Assembly: GCF_000373985.1 (NCBI RefSeq)
Contig: NZ_KB892913.1
Location: 1 to 64,000, forward strand
Source of the DNA: Desulfobacter curvatus DSM 3379
Lineage (GTDB): Bacteria; Desulfobacterota; Desulfobacteria; Desulfobacterales; Desulfobacteraceae
DNA: 64,000 bases
Direction: 5' to 3'
Below are positions 1 to 6,469 of the stretch, piece by piece (position 1 is the first letter of the stretch; each line of letters opens with the position of its first letter). The notes beneath the pieces are model-generated. The model saw nothing but the letters and a program-made list of their open reading frames with translations, ran no database searches and had not been told where the DNA came from. The position numbers and the translations under genes are program-made.

Positions 1-111
1 AAAGTATTGGCACATGAGTAAAATCAAATGGGTGGCCATTGCCATGCCTGAACGATATTTTATTGATCAAGGATTATATCTGCCTGGGAACTGATTCATA
101 AAATCAGCCGA

Positions 112-185
112 ACCGCCCTGGTACGAGATCCGTATGCCGGGTGGTGTGGGAGGGCTCCTCAGTGATGGGGAGTCCTATCCCGATT
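112..185 (+). ncRNA. Group II intron 3' end (domain V/VI-like), partial at left edge
   Basis: About 70 nt just left of the SDR gene fold like the end of a group II intron. The arm ACCGCCC (starting near 114) pairs with GGGTGGT (near 139-145), allowing one G-U pair, and an inner TACG/CGTA stem closes a short loop, as in domain V. A second hairpin follows, GGGAGGGCTCC against GGAGTCC plus TCCC, with an unpaired A about 8 nt before the likely intron end near 184, as in domain VI. An in-frame stretch (14-94) may be the tail of the intron-encoded reverse transcriptase, but it is too short to recognise. The class is not assigned and the 3' boundary is approximate. Confidence 0.5.
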
Positions 186-192
186 AGGGGAG

Positions 193-891
193 TTATATCA
201 ACCTAGCCCCGCCATCAATCACTACGGATATTCCTGTTGTATAAGGGCTTCCCATCAGATAAATATATGCTTCAGCTACTTCTTTGGGCGAAGCAATTTT
301 TCCGGCTGGAAACTGTTGAGAGTATTTCTCAATTTCTGGCGATTTAGGTGCAACAAAACCCGGACTCACAACATTAACTCTTATTGGTGCCAATTCTACT
401 GCCAACGACCGACAAAATGCTTCGGTGGAACTGTTGATAATGGTCATAGTTGAAAAGTTCTTGAAAATCTTTTCACCAGCGATGCCGGTGGTCATAGCAA
501 TGCTACCATCTTGGCTAATGTGACCTTGTGCCTTCTGGATAAGTTGGTATTGACCCCAAAATTTTAATTCAAATGCCATTTTCGCCTGTTCGAGACTGGT
601 TTTGACAAAGGGTGCCGGGGTTATCTCTGGCCTTGTGGTAATGACAAGATGATCGATAGCCCCAATTTTTCTTAATTCAGTTTCTGTTTCGATTTCAGAT
701 GTCACATCAAAAGAATATGTCTCGATCTCACAACCAACAATAGCAGCTAAATTATTATGCTTTTTTACGGCGTTTCTGGAAGCTATAATAACTTTGCCGC
801 CCGCTTTGCACGCCTGTTTTGCAACAGCGAGGCCAATGCCAGAACTGCCACCGACTATAAGTATTCTTTTTTCTTGTAACGAATTACTCAT
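193..891 (-). CDS. SDR-family oxidoreductase-like protein, probable integron gene cassette
   Basis: This is a 232-residue Rossmann protein of the short-chain dehydrogenase/reductase family. The NAD(P)-binding glycine motif GGSSGIGLA is at about residues 14-22, and a typical C-terminal segment (LAVELAPIRVNVVSPGF) and IDGGARLI end are present. Length is normal for a classical SDR. The catalytic YxxxK dyad is not where it should be: the aligned stretch reads MTIIN, so both Tyr and Lys appear replaced, and the preceding Ser position reads Thr. It may therefore be non-catalytic or use different chemistry. The gene is on the - strand between attC-type sites on its 5' side and a possible R'' core (192-198) overlapping its stop codon, which fits a gene cassette. 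Substrate unknown. Confidence 0.8.
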   Translation of the reverse strand: MSNSLQEKRILIVGGSSGIGLAVAKQACKAGGKVIIASRNAVKKHNNLAAIVGCEIETYSFDVTSEIETETELRKIGAIDHLVITTRPEITPAPFVKTSLEQAKMAFELKFWGQYQLIQKAQGHISQDGSIAMTTGIAGEKIFKNFSTMTIINSSTEAFCRSLAVELAPIRVNVVSPGFVAPKSPEIEKYSQQFPAGKIASPKEVAEAYIYLMGSPYTTGISVVIDGGARLI

Positions 892-911
892 TGTTCTCTT
901 TTGGCCCCTAA

Positions 912-941
912 AAACAACCAGAAGCGTTTTATCGATAGTCC
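912..941 (-). repeat. Truncated attC half-site (L'/R' side) in front of the SDR cassette
   Basis: A 26-nt stretch (916-941) repeats the first part of the 88-bp units to its right and stops there. Read on the - strand it holds the L' arm TAAAACGC, a 5-nt spacer and a degenerate R' core GTTGTTT, directly upstream of the SDR start codon. This is where a cassette junction would lie. The other half of the site is missing, so it is probably a product of slippage or deletion. Confidence 0.55.
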
Positions 942-999
942 AAAAAACCAGAAGCGTTTTATCGATAGTCCCGCTGTAAAAACGCCACAGCCGTTGGAT
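942..999 (-). repeat. attC recombination site, copy 2
   Basis: Same layout as the copy at 1030-1087. On the - strand it has R'' ATCCAAC (complement of 993-999), L'' GCGTTTTTA, loop, L' TAAAACGC and R'. Here the R' core is degenerate (GTTTTTT, complement of 942-948), so only the invariant GTT is kept. This site lies in the left unit of a perfect 88-bp tandem duplication (946-1033 and 1034-1121). Confidence 0.7.
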
Positions 1000-1121
1000 T
1001 ATAGTTTATTGTTTTTTTAATTATAGGCGGTTCAACCAGAAGCGTTTTATCGATAGTCCCGCTGTAAAAACGCCACAGCCGTTGGATTATAGTTTATTGT
1101 TTTTTTAATTATAGGCGGTTC
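946..1121. repeat. Perfect 88-bp tandem duplication (two gene-less cassettes)
   Basis: Bases 946-1033 and 1034-1121 are identical. Each unit holds one attC site plus about 30 nt of AT-rich sequence with no open reading frame, so each behaves like an empty minimal cassette. Both units end in GTTC, which is the attC R' core on the other strand and also the IS91-type target GAAC. Confidence 0.85.
1030..1087 (-). repeat. attC recombination site, copy 1
   Basis: This 58-nt imperfect palindrome has all the parts of an integron attC site. On the - strand these are R'' ATCCAAC (RYYYAAC consensus, complement of 1081-1087), a 7-nt spacer, L'' GCGTTTTTA (complement of 1065-1073), a loop, L' TAAAACGC (complement of 1042-1049), a 5-nt spacer and R' GTTGAAC (GTTRRRY consensus, complement of 1030-1036). 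L'' carries one extra T relative to L', the asymmetry that sets attC polarity, and it points to the - strand. The length is at the short end of the known range. Cassettes would then read leftward, as the SDR gene does. Confidence 0.8.
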
Positions 1122-1130
1122 GATCCTGCG

Positions 1131-1160
1131 AGCGGGATTATTGATAAAACGTTGTTGAAC
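1131..1160 (+). repeat. Inverted attC half-site-like sequence
   Basis: On the + strand this stretch repeats the L'/R' half of the neighbouring attC sites with a few changes. It starts with AGCGGG, contains TGATAAAACG and ends in a GTTGAAC core at 1154-1160. It therefore faces the opposite way from the attC copies at 942-1087. It may be a rearranged attC, or an element end that resembles one. Confidence 0.45.
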
Positions 1161-1415
1161 AATGCCGCGGATCAGTTACCGGCACGCAAATTTTTGCTAT
1201 GGAATTTATATCTTGGGCAATTTGATCATGCAAGGGCAATTCGCCGTAAAACTTAAAAAGCTTTTTAAATAAAGTCGATTTTATCCGCTGCATCTTTTCA
1301 TAGTTCTTGATTTTTTTTAAAAACTGGGCCTGGTAAAGCTATTTTTAGGCGCACTTATCCTGTATGACTTTATGTCATTATTTTCCCCCTTGAGCTGTTT
1401 TCGAAATTTATTATT

Positions 1416-2654
1416 TTACGAGGTGTCCCATGCCGTTTTTTTTCGTTGCGGCAAAATATAGTCAATATATTCTGGCATCAGTTCGTAAAGCCTTACCAAA
1501 CGCCCTTTGCCGCACTTAGGACAGACTTTTATATCTATCCCGGTTAATCGCAGCATCATGTCTTCAACTGATTCGTCAACAGGGAGGGGGTGAATTGGGC
1601 TTTCGATACTGCACAATTGTCGGATCAGGGCAATGTTTTTTGTCTTATACCGGGGGGATAAAAAGCCAAAATGCCGGATTTTTTTAAACCCTTTGGGCAA
1701 AACATGAAGCAGGAATCTGCGGATGAATTCTACCGCATCAAGACGCATTTCTTTAACAGCATTGTTTTGTGCCCGGTCTTTCCAGGTGAATATTACCTCT
1801 CCGTTTTTAAAGGATTTGATCCTGTAATTTGAAATGGCTACTCGGTGGGTGTACCTTCCCAGATATTCGAGTACCTTTTCCGGTCCTGAACTGGGTGACT
1901 TGGCATAACCCGACCATTTTTTCTTTTGAATGGTTTTAATCAGGCGGTCAAACCCGTCCGGTGTTTGAAATTTGCCTGTGTCTCCGGGGAACTTGAGATC
2001 TCTCTGGGCATACAGCTGTTTAAGGCCCTTGATATAAATTCCTTTGAAGGCTTTAACCATTGATTTTGTCCTGAACAGGTAGTTTGCCCGGGAAGGGGTC
2101 CATCGGGTTCGATCTTTTGACAGTGCCCCGCCTGGAACAAGGCAATGTAAATGAAAATGATCCAGGATGGTCTGGCTCCATGTGTGAAGCACACCGATGA
2201 ATCCGGGCTGACCCTGCAACCGCCATTGAGGATCTGCAGCAAAGGTTTGAATCACCTGGTTGACAGAAGAAAACAGCAAATCAAGCAATGCTTTCATGTT
2301 GCACAAAATGACCGGATTAAGATCGTGGGGTAGTGTGAACACGACATGGTAGTAAGTGGCCGGCAACAGGTTGTTTTGTTGATTGATCAGCCATTTTTCT
2401 TTAGTCATGGTCTGGCATTTGGGGCAGTGCCTGTCCCGGCATGAGTTATAGGCATTGCGTTGATAATCACAATTTGTGCAAAAGTCCATATGCCCGCCTA
2501 ATGCGGCAGTGCGGCAGGCAACGATATGATTTAAGACCTTTACTTGTTCATAGGATGCGCCATGGGTTCTTAAAAATTGTTTCCCGTGTTGTCGAAATAT
2601 ATCTGCGATGTCATATTTGGGCCTGCTGCGCTTATCGCAGCCTTCGGATTTCAT
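1416..2654 (-). CDS. tnpA: IS91-family HUH transposase
   Basis: This 412-residue rolling-circle-type transposase has an N-terminal zinc-binding segment (CTNC at about 58 and CRDRHCPKC at about 72-80). The HUH metal site is HFHLHCLVPGG near residues 166-176. The tyrosine motif YLGRYTHRVAISN near 263-275 has two tyrosines four residues apart, as in Y2 enzymes. A further CPKC pair lies near the C-terminus. Length is typical of IS91 TnpA (about 400-430 residues). The start codon ATG overlaps the stop of the upstream recombinase gene in an ATGA arrangement, so translation is probably coupled. The frame is intact, so the element may still be active. Confidence 0.93.
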   Translation of the reverse strand: MKSEGCDKRSRPKYDIADIFRQHGKQFLRTHGASYEQVKVLNHIVACRTAALGGHMDFCTNCDYQRNAYNSCRDRHCPKCQTMTKEKWLINQQNNLLPATYYHVVFTLPHDLNPVILCNMKALLDLLFSSVNQVIQTFAADPQWRLQGQPGFIGVLHTWSQTILDHFHLHCLVPGGALSKDRTRWTPSRANYLFRTKSMVKAFKGIYIKGLKQLYAQRDLKFPGDTGKFQTPDGFDRLIKTIQKKKWSGYAKSPSSGPEKVLEYLGRYTHRVAISNYRIKSFKNGEVIFTWKDRAQNNAVKEMRLDAVEFIRRFLLHVLPKGFKKIRHFGFLSPRYKTKNIALIRQLCSIESPIHPLPVDESVEDMMLRLTGIDIKVCPKCGKGRLVRLYELMPEYIDYILPQRKKTAWDTS

Positions 2655-3484
2655 TGGGAGAGCATATCCAAAGGACTGACTACCTTGGATATGGTTTCAT
2701 TGCTGATATGAAGATATCTGGCCGTTGTCCGGATGGACTGATGCCCCATCAAACGCTTGATGATATGACAGCTGGTACCATGTTCCAGAAGATGCGTGGC
2801 AAAACAATGCCTCAATGTGTGAATCCCTCTGCCCCTTGTCACGCCGGCTTTTTTCTTTGCGTTGTAATAAATCTGCTGTGCGGTCTCTATCGGCATGGGT
2901 TTTGACTTGGTTCTACCAAAAAAAATCCATTTGTCCGGTTGGTATGTCCGCCAATACTCTTCCAATGTCCCCAATAGTTGATCCGAAAGAAGCGTATATC
3001 TATCCTTCCTGCCTTTGCCTTGTTCGATCCGGATCATTTTACGGGATCTTTCGATATGAACCGGCTCAAGGTTGACGACCTCGCTGACTCTGAGACCTGC
3101 GCTGTAAACCGTCAACAAAAGGGCCCGGTGTTTGAGATTGGTGCAGGAAAAAATGATTTTTTTCACCTCCTCTTCGCTTAGCGCAATACTGATCTGTTTT
3201 TGTCTGGGACGCGGAGGTATGGACACCGTTGTGGGTTTTCTTAAAAAATCATCGTAAAAACATTTTATTGCAGAAAAATGAACGTTGCAGGTGCTCCAGG
3301 CCAGACCCCGTTTTTTGAGCAGGTAATAAAGATAATCCTGGATTTGGCTGTCGGTTAACCGGTCCGGCGGCAGCCAGTAGTGTTTTGCAAGCGATTCCAC
3401 CGCATTCATATAAGCGGCGTTGGTTTTGGGAGAATACCGCTTTAAAATAAGGTGCCGTTCAAATGCATGTCTAAGTTCTGTCAT
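2651..3484 (-). CDS. XerC/D-type tyrosine recombinase of the IS91-like element
   Basis: This 277-residue tyrosine recombinase has a SAM-like N-terminal core-binding domain (about 1-90) and a catalytic domain with Arg in AGLRVSEV (about 130), Lys in GKGRKDRY, HTLRH near 221-225, a second His in LMGHQS and the nucleophile Tyr in ARYLHIS near 257. It lacks the extra insert between boxes that marks integron integrases, so it is not IntI. Its stop overlaps the transposase start by four bases. IS91 and relatives often carry such a recombinase-like gene upstream of tnpA, and its role in transposition is unclear. A GGAGG-like ribosome site precedes the start. Confidence 0.9.
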   Translation of the reverse strand: MTELRHAFERHLILKRYSPKTNAAYMNAVESLAKHYWLPPDRLTDSQIQDYLYYLLKKRGLAWSTCNVHFSAIKCFYDDFLRKPTTVSIPPRPRQKQISIALSEEEVKKIIFSCTNLKHRALLLTVYSAGLRVSEVVNLEPVHIERSRKMIRIEQGKGRKDRYTLLSDQLLGTLEEYWRTYQPDKWIFFGRTKSKPMPIETAQQIYYNAKKKAGVTRGRGIHTLRHCFATHLLEHGTSCHIIKRLMGHQSIRTTARYLHISNETISKVVSPLDMLSQ

Positions 3485-3615
3485 AATTTCCTCCTGAAAA
3501 TTAAAGGTTAATGTTCAGGAGGATGATGAAATATTACAATGAATTTTGAAAGGAACGGATTGTGAAATACTGCCTGCTTACTGTGAGGTTGCTTTTTTCC
3601 GCGTAGCGGTTTTGT

Positions 3616-3687
3616 TCAACCATGATTTACACCCATGTCCTCAATCGCGGAGGCAAGGGCGTACAAAGCCCTCTGGACGGATTATAA
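3616..3687 (+). pseudogene. intI: Integron integrase gene, 3' remnant
   Basis: From codon 3619 the + strand reads T followed by MIYTHVLNRGGKGVQSPLD, then GL and a stop (3685-3687). This is the hallmark C-terminus of integron integrases: the catalytic Tyr in MIYTHV is followed by LNRGGxGVxSPLD. An in-frame stop (3604-3606) lies just upstream and nothing earlier resembles IntI, so about 300 codons are gone. The break falls next to GTTC (3614-3617), the complement of the IS91 target, which suggests the IS91-like insertion and an associated deletion removed the rest. The + orientation, facing away from - strand cassettes, is the standard integron arrangement. Confidence 0.85.
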
Positions 3688-3772
3688 GCTAAAAAAACAA
3701 TGACCGGACCCGCTTAAACCAGGTTAAAATCCCCTGCCTTGACAACACCCAAGACAGTTTTATGTTGACGTA

Positions 3773-3800
3773 TTGTTTTTGTTACCGCAGCACTTATAAT
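3773..3800 (+). promoter_or_regulatory. Possible sigma-70 promoter for the sulfite reductase gene
   Basis: A perfect TATAAT (3795-3800) lies 21 bp before the sulfite reductase start codon. The -35 at the usual spacing (TTGTTT, 3773-3778) is weak. Better -35 boxes (TTGACA at 3739, TTGACG at 3765) are present but too far from this -10. Confidence 0.35.
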
Positions 3801-3821
3801 TTTAATTTAAGGATGAACTAA

Positions 3822-4481
3822 ATGCTCAAACTTGGTGAAAAGGGAGCCATTCTCCAAAATGACAACGAAACCTATGCCATTGCCCCTCATATTCCATGCG
3901 GGGTTGTTACACCGGACATGCTCAGAAAAATTGCTGATGTGGCGGAAAAATATGAGGCCAAAGCACTCAAGCTGACCGGGGCCACCCGTATTACCATTGT
4001 AGGACTCAAAGAAGAGGATATTGATTCGGCCTGGCAGGACCTGGAACTTGACAAGGGTGCCGCCGTGGGCATGTGTATCCGCTCGGTACGCGCCTGTCCA
4101 GGGACCACCTTCTGCAAACTCGGCAAACAGGATGCCTTGGGCGTGGGCATGGAATTGGACAAACAATACCATGCCATGGAACTGCCCGGTAAATTTAAGA
4201 TAGCGGTATCAGGCTGCAAACTGACCTGCTCAGAATCCTGGGTCAGGGACCTCGGACTCATCGGAGAGGCGGACGGTTGGAAAATTGTCATTGGCGGCAA
4301 CGTGGGCATGAGCCCCAGAATTGCCCAGAAAGTGGCTGAAGGACTGAGCACTGAACAGGCCATGGACGCCTGTAAACGCATTGTCGAGTATTACAAAGAA
4401 AATGCCAAAAAAGGGGAGCGCCTTGGAAAGATGATCGAACGTATTGGCCTTGAACCCTTTGAACAGGCCATTCAAGGCTAA
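3822..4481 (+). CDS. Small siroheme/[4Fe-4S] sulfite (or nitrite) reductase
   Basis: This 219-residue protein matches in length and motifs the low-molecular-weight, assimilatory-type sulfite reductase described from Desulfovibrio, a single-domain relative of the SirA/DsrAB/NirA fold. The cluster-binding cysteines are visible as C-x5-C in RACPGTTFCKLG (about residues 90-97) and C-x3-C in SGCKLTCSES (about 131-135); these hold a [4Fe-4S] cluster bridged to siroheme. Family members reduce sulfite to sulfide in the cytoplasm; the physiological role of the small form is not settled. The start ATG has an AAGGA site 10 bp upstream. The MBL gene begins 3 bp after the stop, so the two are probably co-transcribed. 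Confidence 0.9.
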   Translation: MLKLGEKGAILQNDNETYAIAPHIPCGVVTPDMLRKIADVAEKYEAKALKLTGATRITIVGLKEEDIDSAWQDLELDKGAAVGMCIRSVRACPGTTFCKLGKQDALGVGMELDKQYHAMELPGKFKIAVSGCKLTCSESWVRDLGLIGEADGWKIVIGGNVGMSPRIAQKVAEGLSTEQAMDACKRIVEYYKENAKKGERLGKMIERIGLEPFEQAIQG

Positions 4482-4483
4482 TC

Positions 4484-5386
4484 ATGCAAACTCCATACAT
4501 ACCTGAAAACCGGTTTCCCATGCAGATAAGTCCGACAGTCCAGGTGATCGGCAACTACTATTTTAACCTTATGCTGGTCACAGGGACAGAAAAGAGCCTG
4601 CTGTTTGAAGCCGGTGTTTCAGGTATGGTGGATCAAGTTATCCGGCAGCTGGATATGCTTGAAGTTTCCCCGGATATTATAGTGGTCAGCCATCCCCACG
4701 CCGATCATGTAACAGGGCTTCCCGGATTGGCTGACCGATTTAAACATGCCCGGATCATTTCGGGCACCGGGGCCAAAAAATTTATGGCCCATCCCAAGGC
4801 GGCTGCGGCACTGATCGCCGAAGACCGGTTCATATCCAGGCGCCTTGGCGAAGAAGGATTAACGCCCGGGCGTCCCAGCCTTGATGCCCCGCCGGATGTC
4901 AGCCGTATTGAAGAGGTTGACTGCCCTGCCCGCCTGGATCTGGGTGGCGGAATCTTTTTTGACCTGTTACCGTCAAAAGGCCATTCCCCGGGGGCACTTA
5001 TGGGATTTGCCGTACCGGACCGGGTGTTGTGCGGCTCCGATGCCCTGGGGTTCCATTATCCCGGCCGGGATTTCTGGCCTTTGTTTTTCACAAGTGCGGC
5101 AGACTACCTTGACACCATTAAGCAGATCAAGGCGCTATCCCCTGCAATCATCTGTCCGGCCCACCAGGGTCCCATCATGGCCGGCAACGTCGCTCCAGCC
5201 TTAAAAACAGCGGAATCCAGGGCTCTTGAAATCATAAAAATGATAAAAGACACCCCCCTTGATGACGCTGATCTGGTCAAGAAACTATTCAACATGTCCT
5301 ATAAAGACGAATTTTGCCTGTACACCAAAGAAAATATAACCAATTGTGCCGAACTGCTGGTTAAACGGGCCAGGGAATATCATTAA
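4484..5386 (+). CDS. MBL-fold metallo-hydrolase
   Basis: This 300-residue metallo-beta-lactamase-fold protein has the metal motif HPHADHVTG near residues 70-78 and later conserved Asp and His (CGSDALGFHYP near 183-193, CPAHQGP near 224-230). The second half resembles the quinoprotein relay/RNase Z-like hydrolase group. It starts 3 bp after the sulfite reductase stop, so the two form an operon. Its partner suggests a role around sulfur metabolism, such as thioester or persulfide hydrolysis, but that is inference; the substrate cannot be read from sequence. It converges with the EamA gene 14 bp downstream. Confidence 0.85.
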   Translation: MQTPYIPENRFPMQISPTVQVIGNYYFNLMLVTGTEKSLLFEAGVSGMVDQVIRQLDMLEVSPDIIVVSHPHADHVTGLPGLADRFKHARIISGTGAKKFMAHPKAAAALIAEDRFISRRLGEEGLTPGRPSLDAPPDVSRIEEVDCPARLDLGGGIFFDLLPSKGHSPGALMGFAVPDRVLCGSDALGFHYPGRDFWPLFFTSAADYLDTIKQIKALSPAIICPAHQGPIMAGNVAPALKTAESRALEIIKMIKDTPLDDADLVKKLFNMSYKDEFCLYTKENITNCAELLVKRAREYH

Positions 5387-5400
5387 CCGTTGCAGCAACG

Positions 5401-6315
5401 TCAAGGCTGGTTAGAAGAAGGGCGGCCGGAAAATTTGCGTACTTTTTTTATGGTTAAAAGCACATTTCCGGCAAAAATCAGAAACGCCCCCACCGATCCG
5501 GCCAAGGAAAGCGCGGGATCCATGACAAGGAATGGTCCCAGGATTGCCGCCAGAAAAATCCGGGTTGAGGCGATGATGCCCCCTTCAATGGCGGAAACGT
5601 ATTTGAACCCTTGGGTCAACAGAAACTGGCCGGCGATGGCGATGGCCGAACACCAGAAAAGATAGACCAGTTCACGGCTATTGGGCAGTTGCATTTCATA
5701 GAAAAAAAGACAGAACACAACAATGCCCCCAAGGCCGAACATAAAAAACAGAATAGTCAGGGTGTCGTGGTCCTGCCGGGCCATATTCAGAATAATGATG
5801 GCAAAGGCCGCGATAATCCCCGAAGCCAGCCCCCACAAAGCCCCCAGGGAAAAATGTGTATCCGCCGGCATTAAAATCATAAAAACCCCGGCAAAGGCCA
5901 CCAGGACAATCACAACAGTCCCCACATCCCTTTGGGACTTAAACAAAAACCATGAAAACAGGGCGATAAACAAAGGAAAGGTCATGTTTAAAATATTGGC
6001 CTGGGCTACGCTGGACTGGGCCACGCCCTTGAAAAAACAGAAAACGGCCAGAGTATTGAGCAGCGCCCTGCCCACCAGAAATCTTTTTTTCACCACCCGG
6101 ATTTTGTGACGGACCAGAGAAATGATAACGCAGACAACGATAAATCCCAAGCTGAACCGGGCCAGGGTAAACATGGATGTACGGATATGAAGCCCGGCCA
6201 TGGCCGACCACTTGATCACCACGGTGGACATATAAAAACAAAAGGCTGATGCAAACACAGCCAGGTATCCTAAAACTGACTTTCTATCCATCCTGGGCAG
6301 CATACCGTTAAACAT
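5401..6315 (-). CDS. EamA-family (DMT superfamily) membrane transporter
   Basis: This 304-residue, highly hydrophobic protein has about ten predicted membrane segments in two repeated halves, the EamA/RhaT layout of drug/metabolite exporters. The first helix begins near residue 14 (LGYLAVFASAFCFYMSTVVI) and a short basic tail (KKVRKFSGRPSS) is cytoplasmic. Family members export amino acids, nucleosides or other small metabolites across the inner membrane; the substrate is unknown here. It is a single gene convergent with the MBL gene. An alternative start is the internal Met five codons later. Confidence 0.85.
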   Translation of the reverse strand: MFNGMLPRMDRKSVLGYLAVFASAFCFYMSTVVIKWSAMAGLHIRTSMFTLARFSLGFIVVCVIISLVRHKIRVVKKRFLVGRALLNTLAVFCFFKGVAQSSVAQANILNMTFPLFIALFSWFLFKSQRDVGTVVIVLVAFAGVFMILMPADTHFSLGALWGLASGIIAAFAIIILNMARQDHDTLTILFFMFGLGGIVVFCLFFYEMQLPNSRELVYLFWCSAIAIAGQFLLTQGFKYVSAIEGGIIASTRIFLAAILGPFLVMDPALSLAGSVGAFLIFAGNVLLTIKKVRKFSGRPSSNQP

Positions 6316-6469
6316 GTCCGGTCCCTTCTTTTGATACCCTTATCCCTATGCCCGGCCCGGGTATTTTTCACCCGGCAGGGGTTTGTATTGCCAGAACTGA
6401 CTGACTGATGATATTGTGGGTTGTGTTAACCCATTTTCATAAACACAAATTGCCATAAGACCATAAATT

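Larger units (their letters stand above)
1122..3618 (-). mobile_element. IS91-family element with tyrosine recombinase, inserted in the integron
   Basis: The element carries two genes on the - strand that overlap by ATGA: a 277-residue tyrosine recombinase and a 412-residue HUH transposase. IS91 relatives transpose by a rolling-circle-like route and insert with the transposase-distal (ori) end against GAAC or CAAG. On the - strand the sequence beyond the transposase reaches GAAC at 1121-1118, exactly where the 88-bp attC unit ends, so 1122 is the proposed ori end. The other end is set at about 3615-3618, where integron integrase coding sequence resumes. Both ends are inferred. Bases 1161-1415 and 3485-3614 inside it hold no gene I can recognise. 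Confidence 0.7.

Noticed and set aside
2651..3484. The 277-residue recombinase as the integron integrase
   Set aside because: It lacks the IntI-specific insert, ends differently (ARYLHIS rather than MIYTHVLNRGG) and is translationally coupled to the IS91 transposase.
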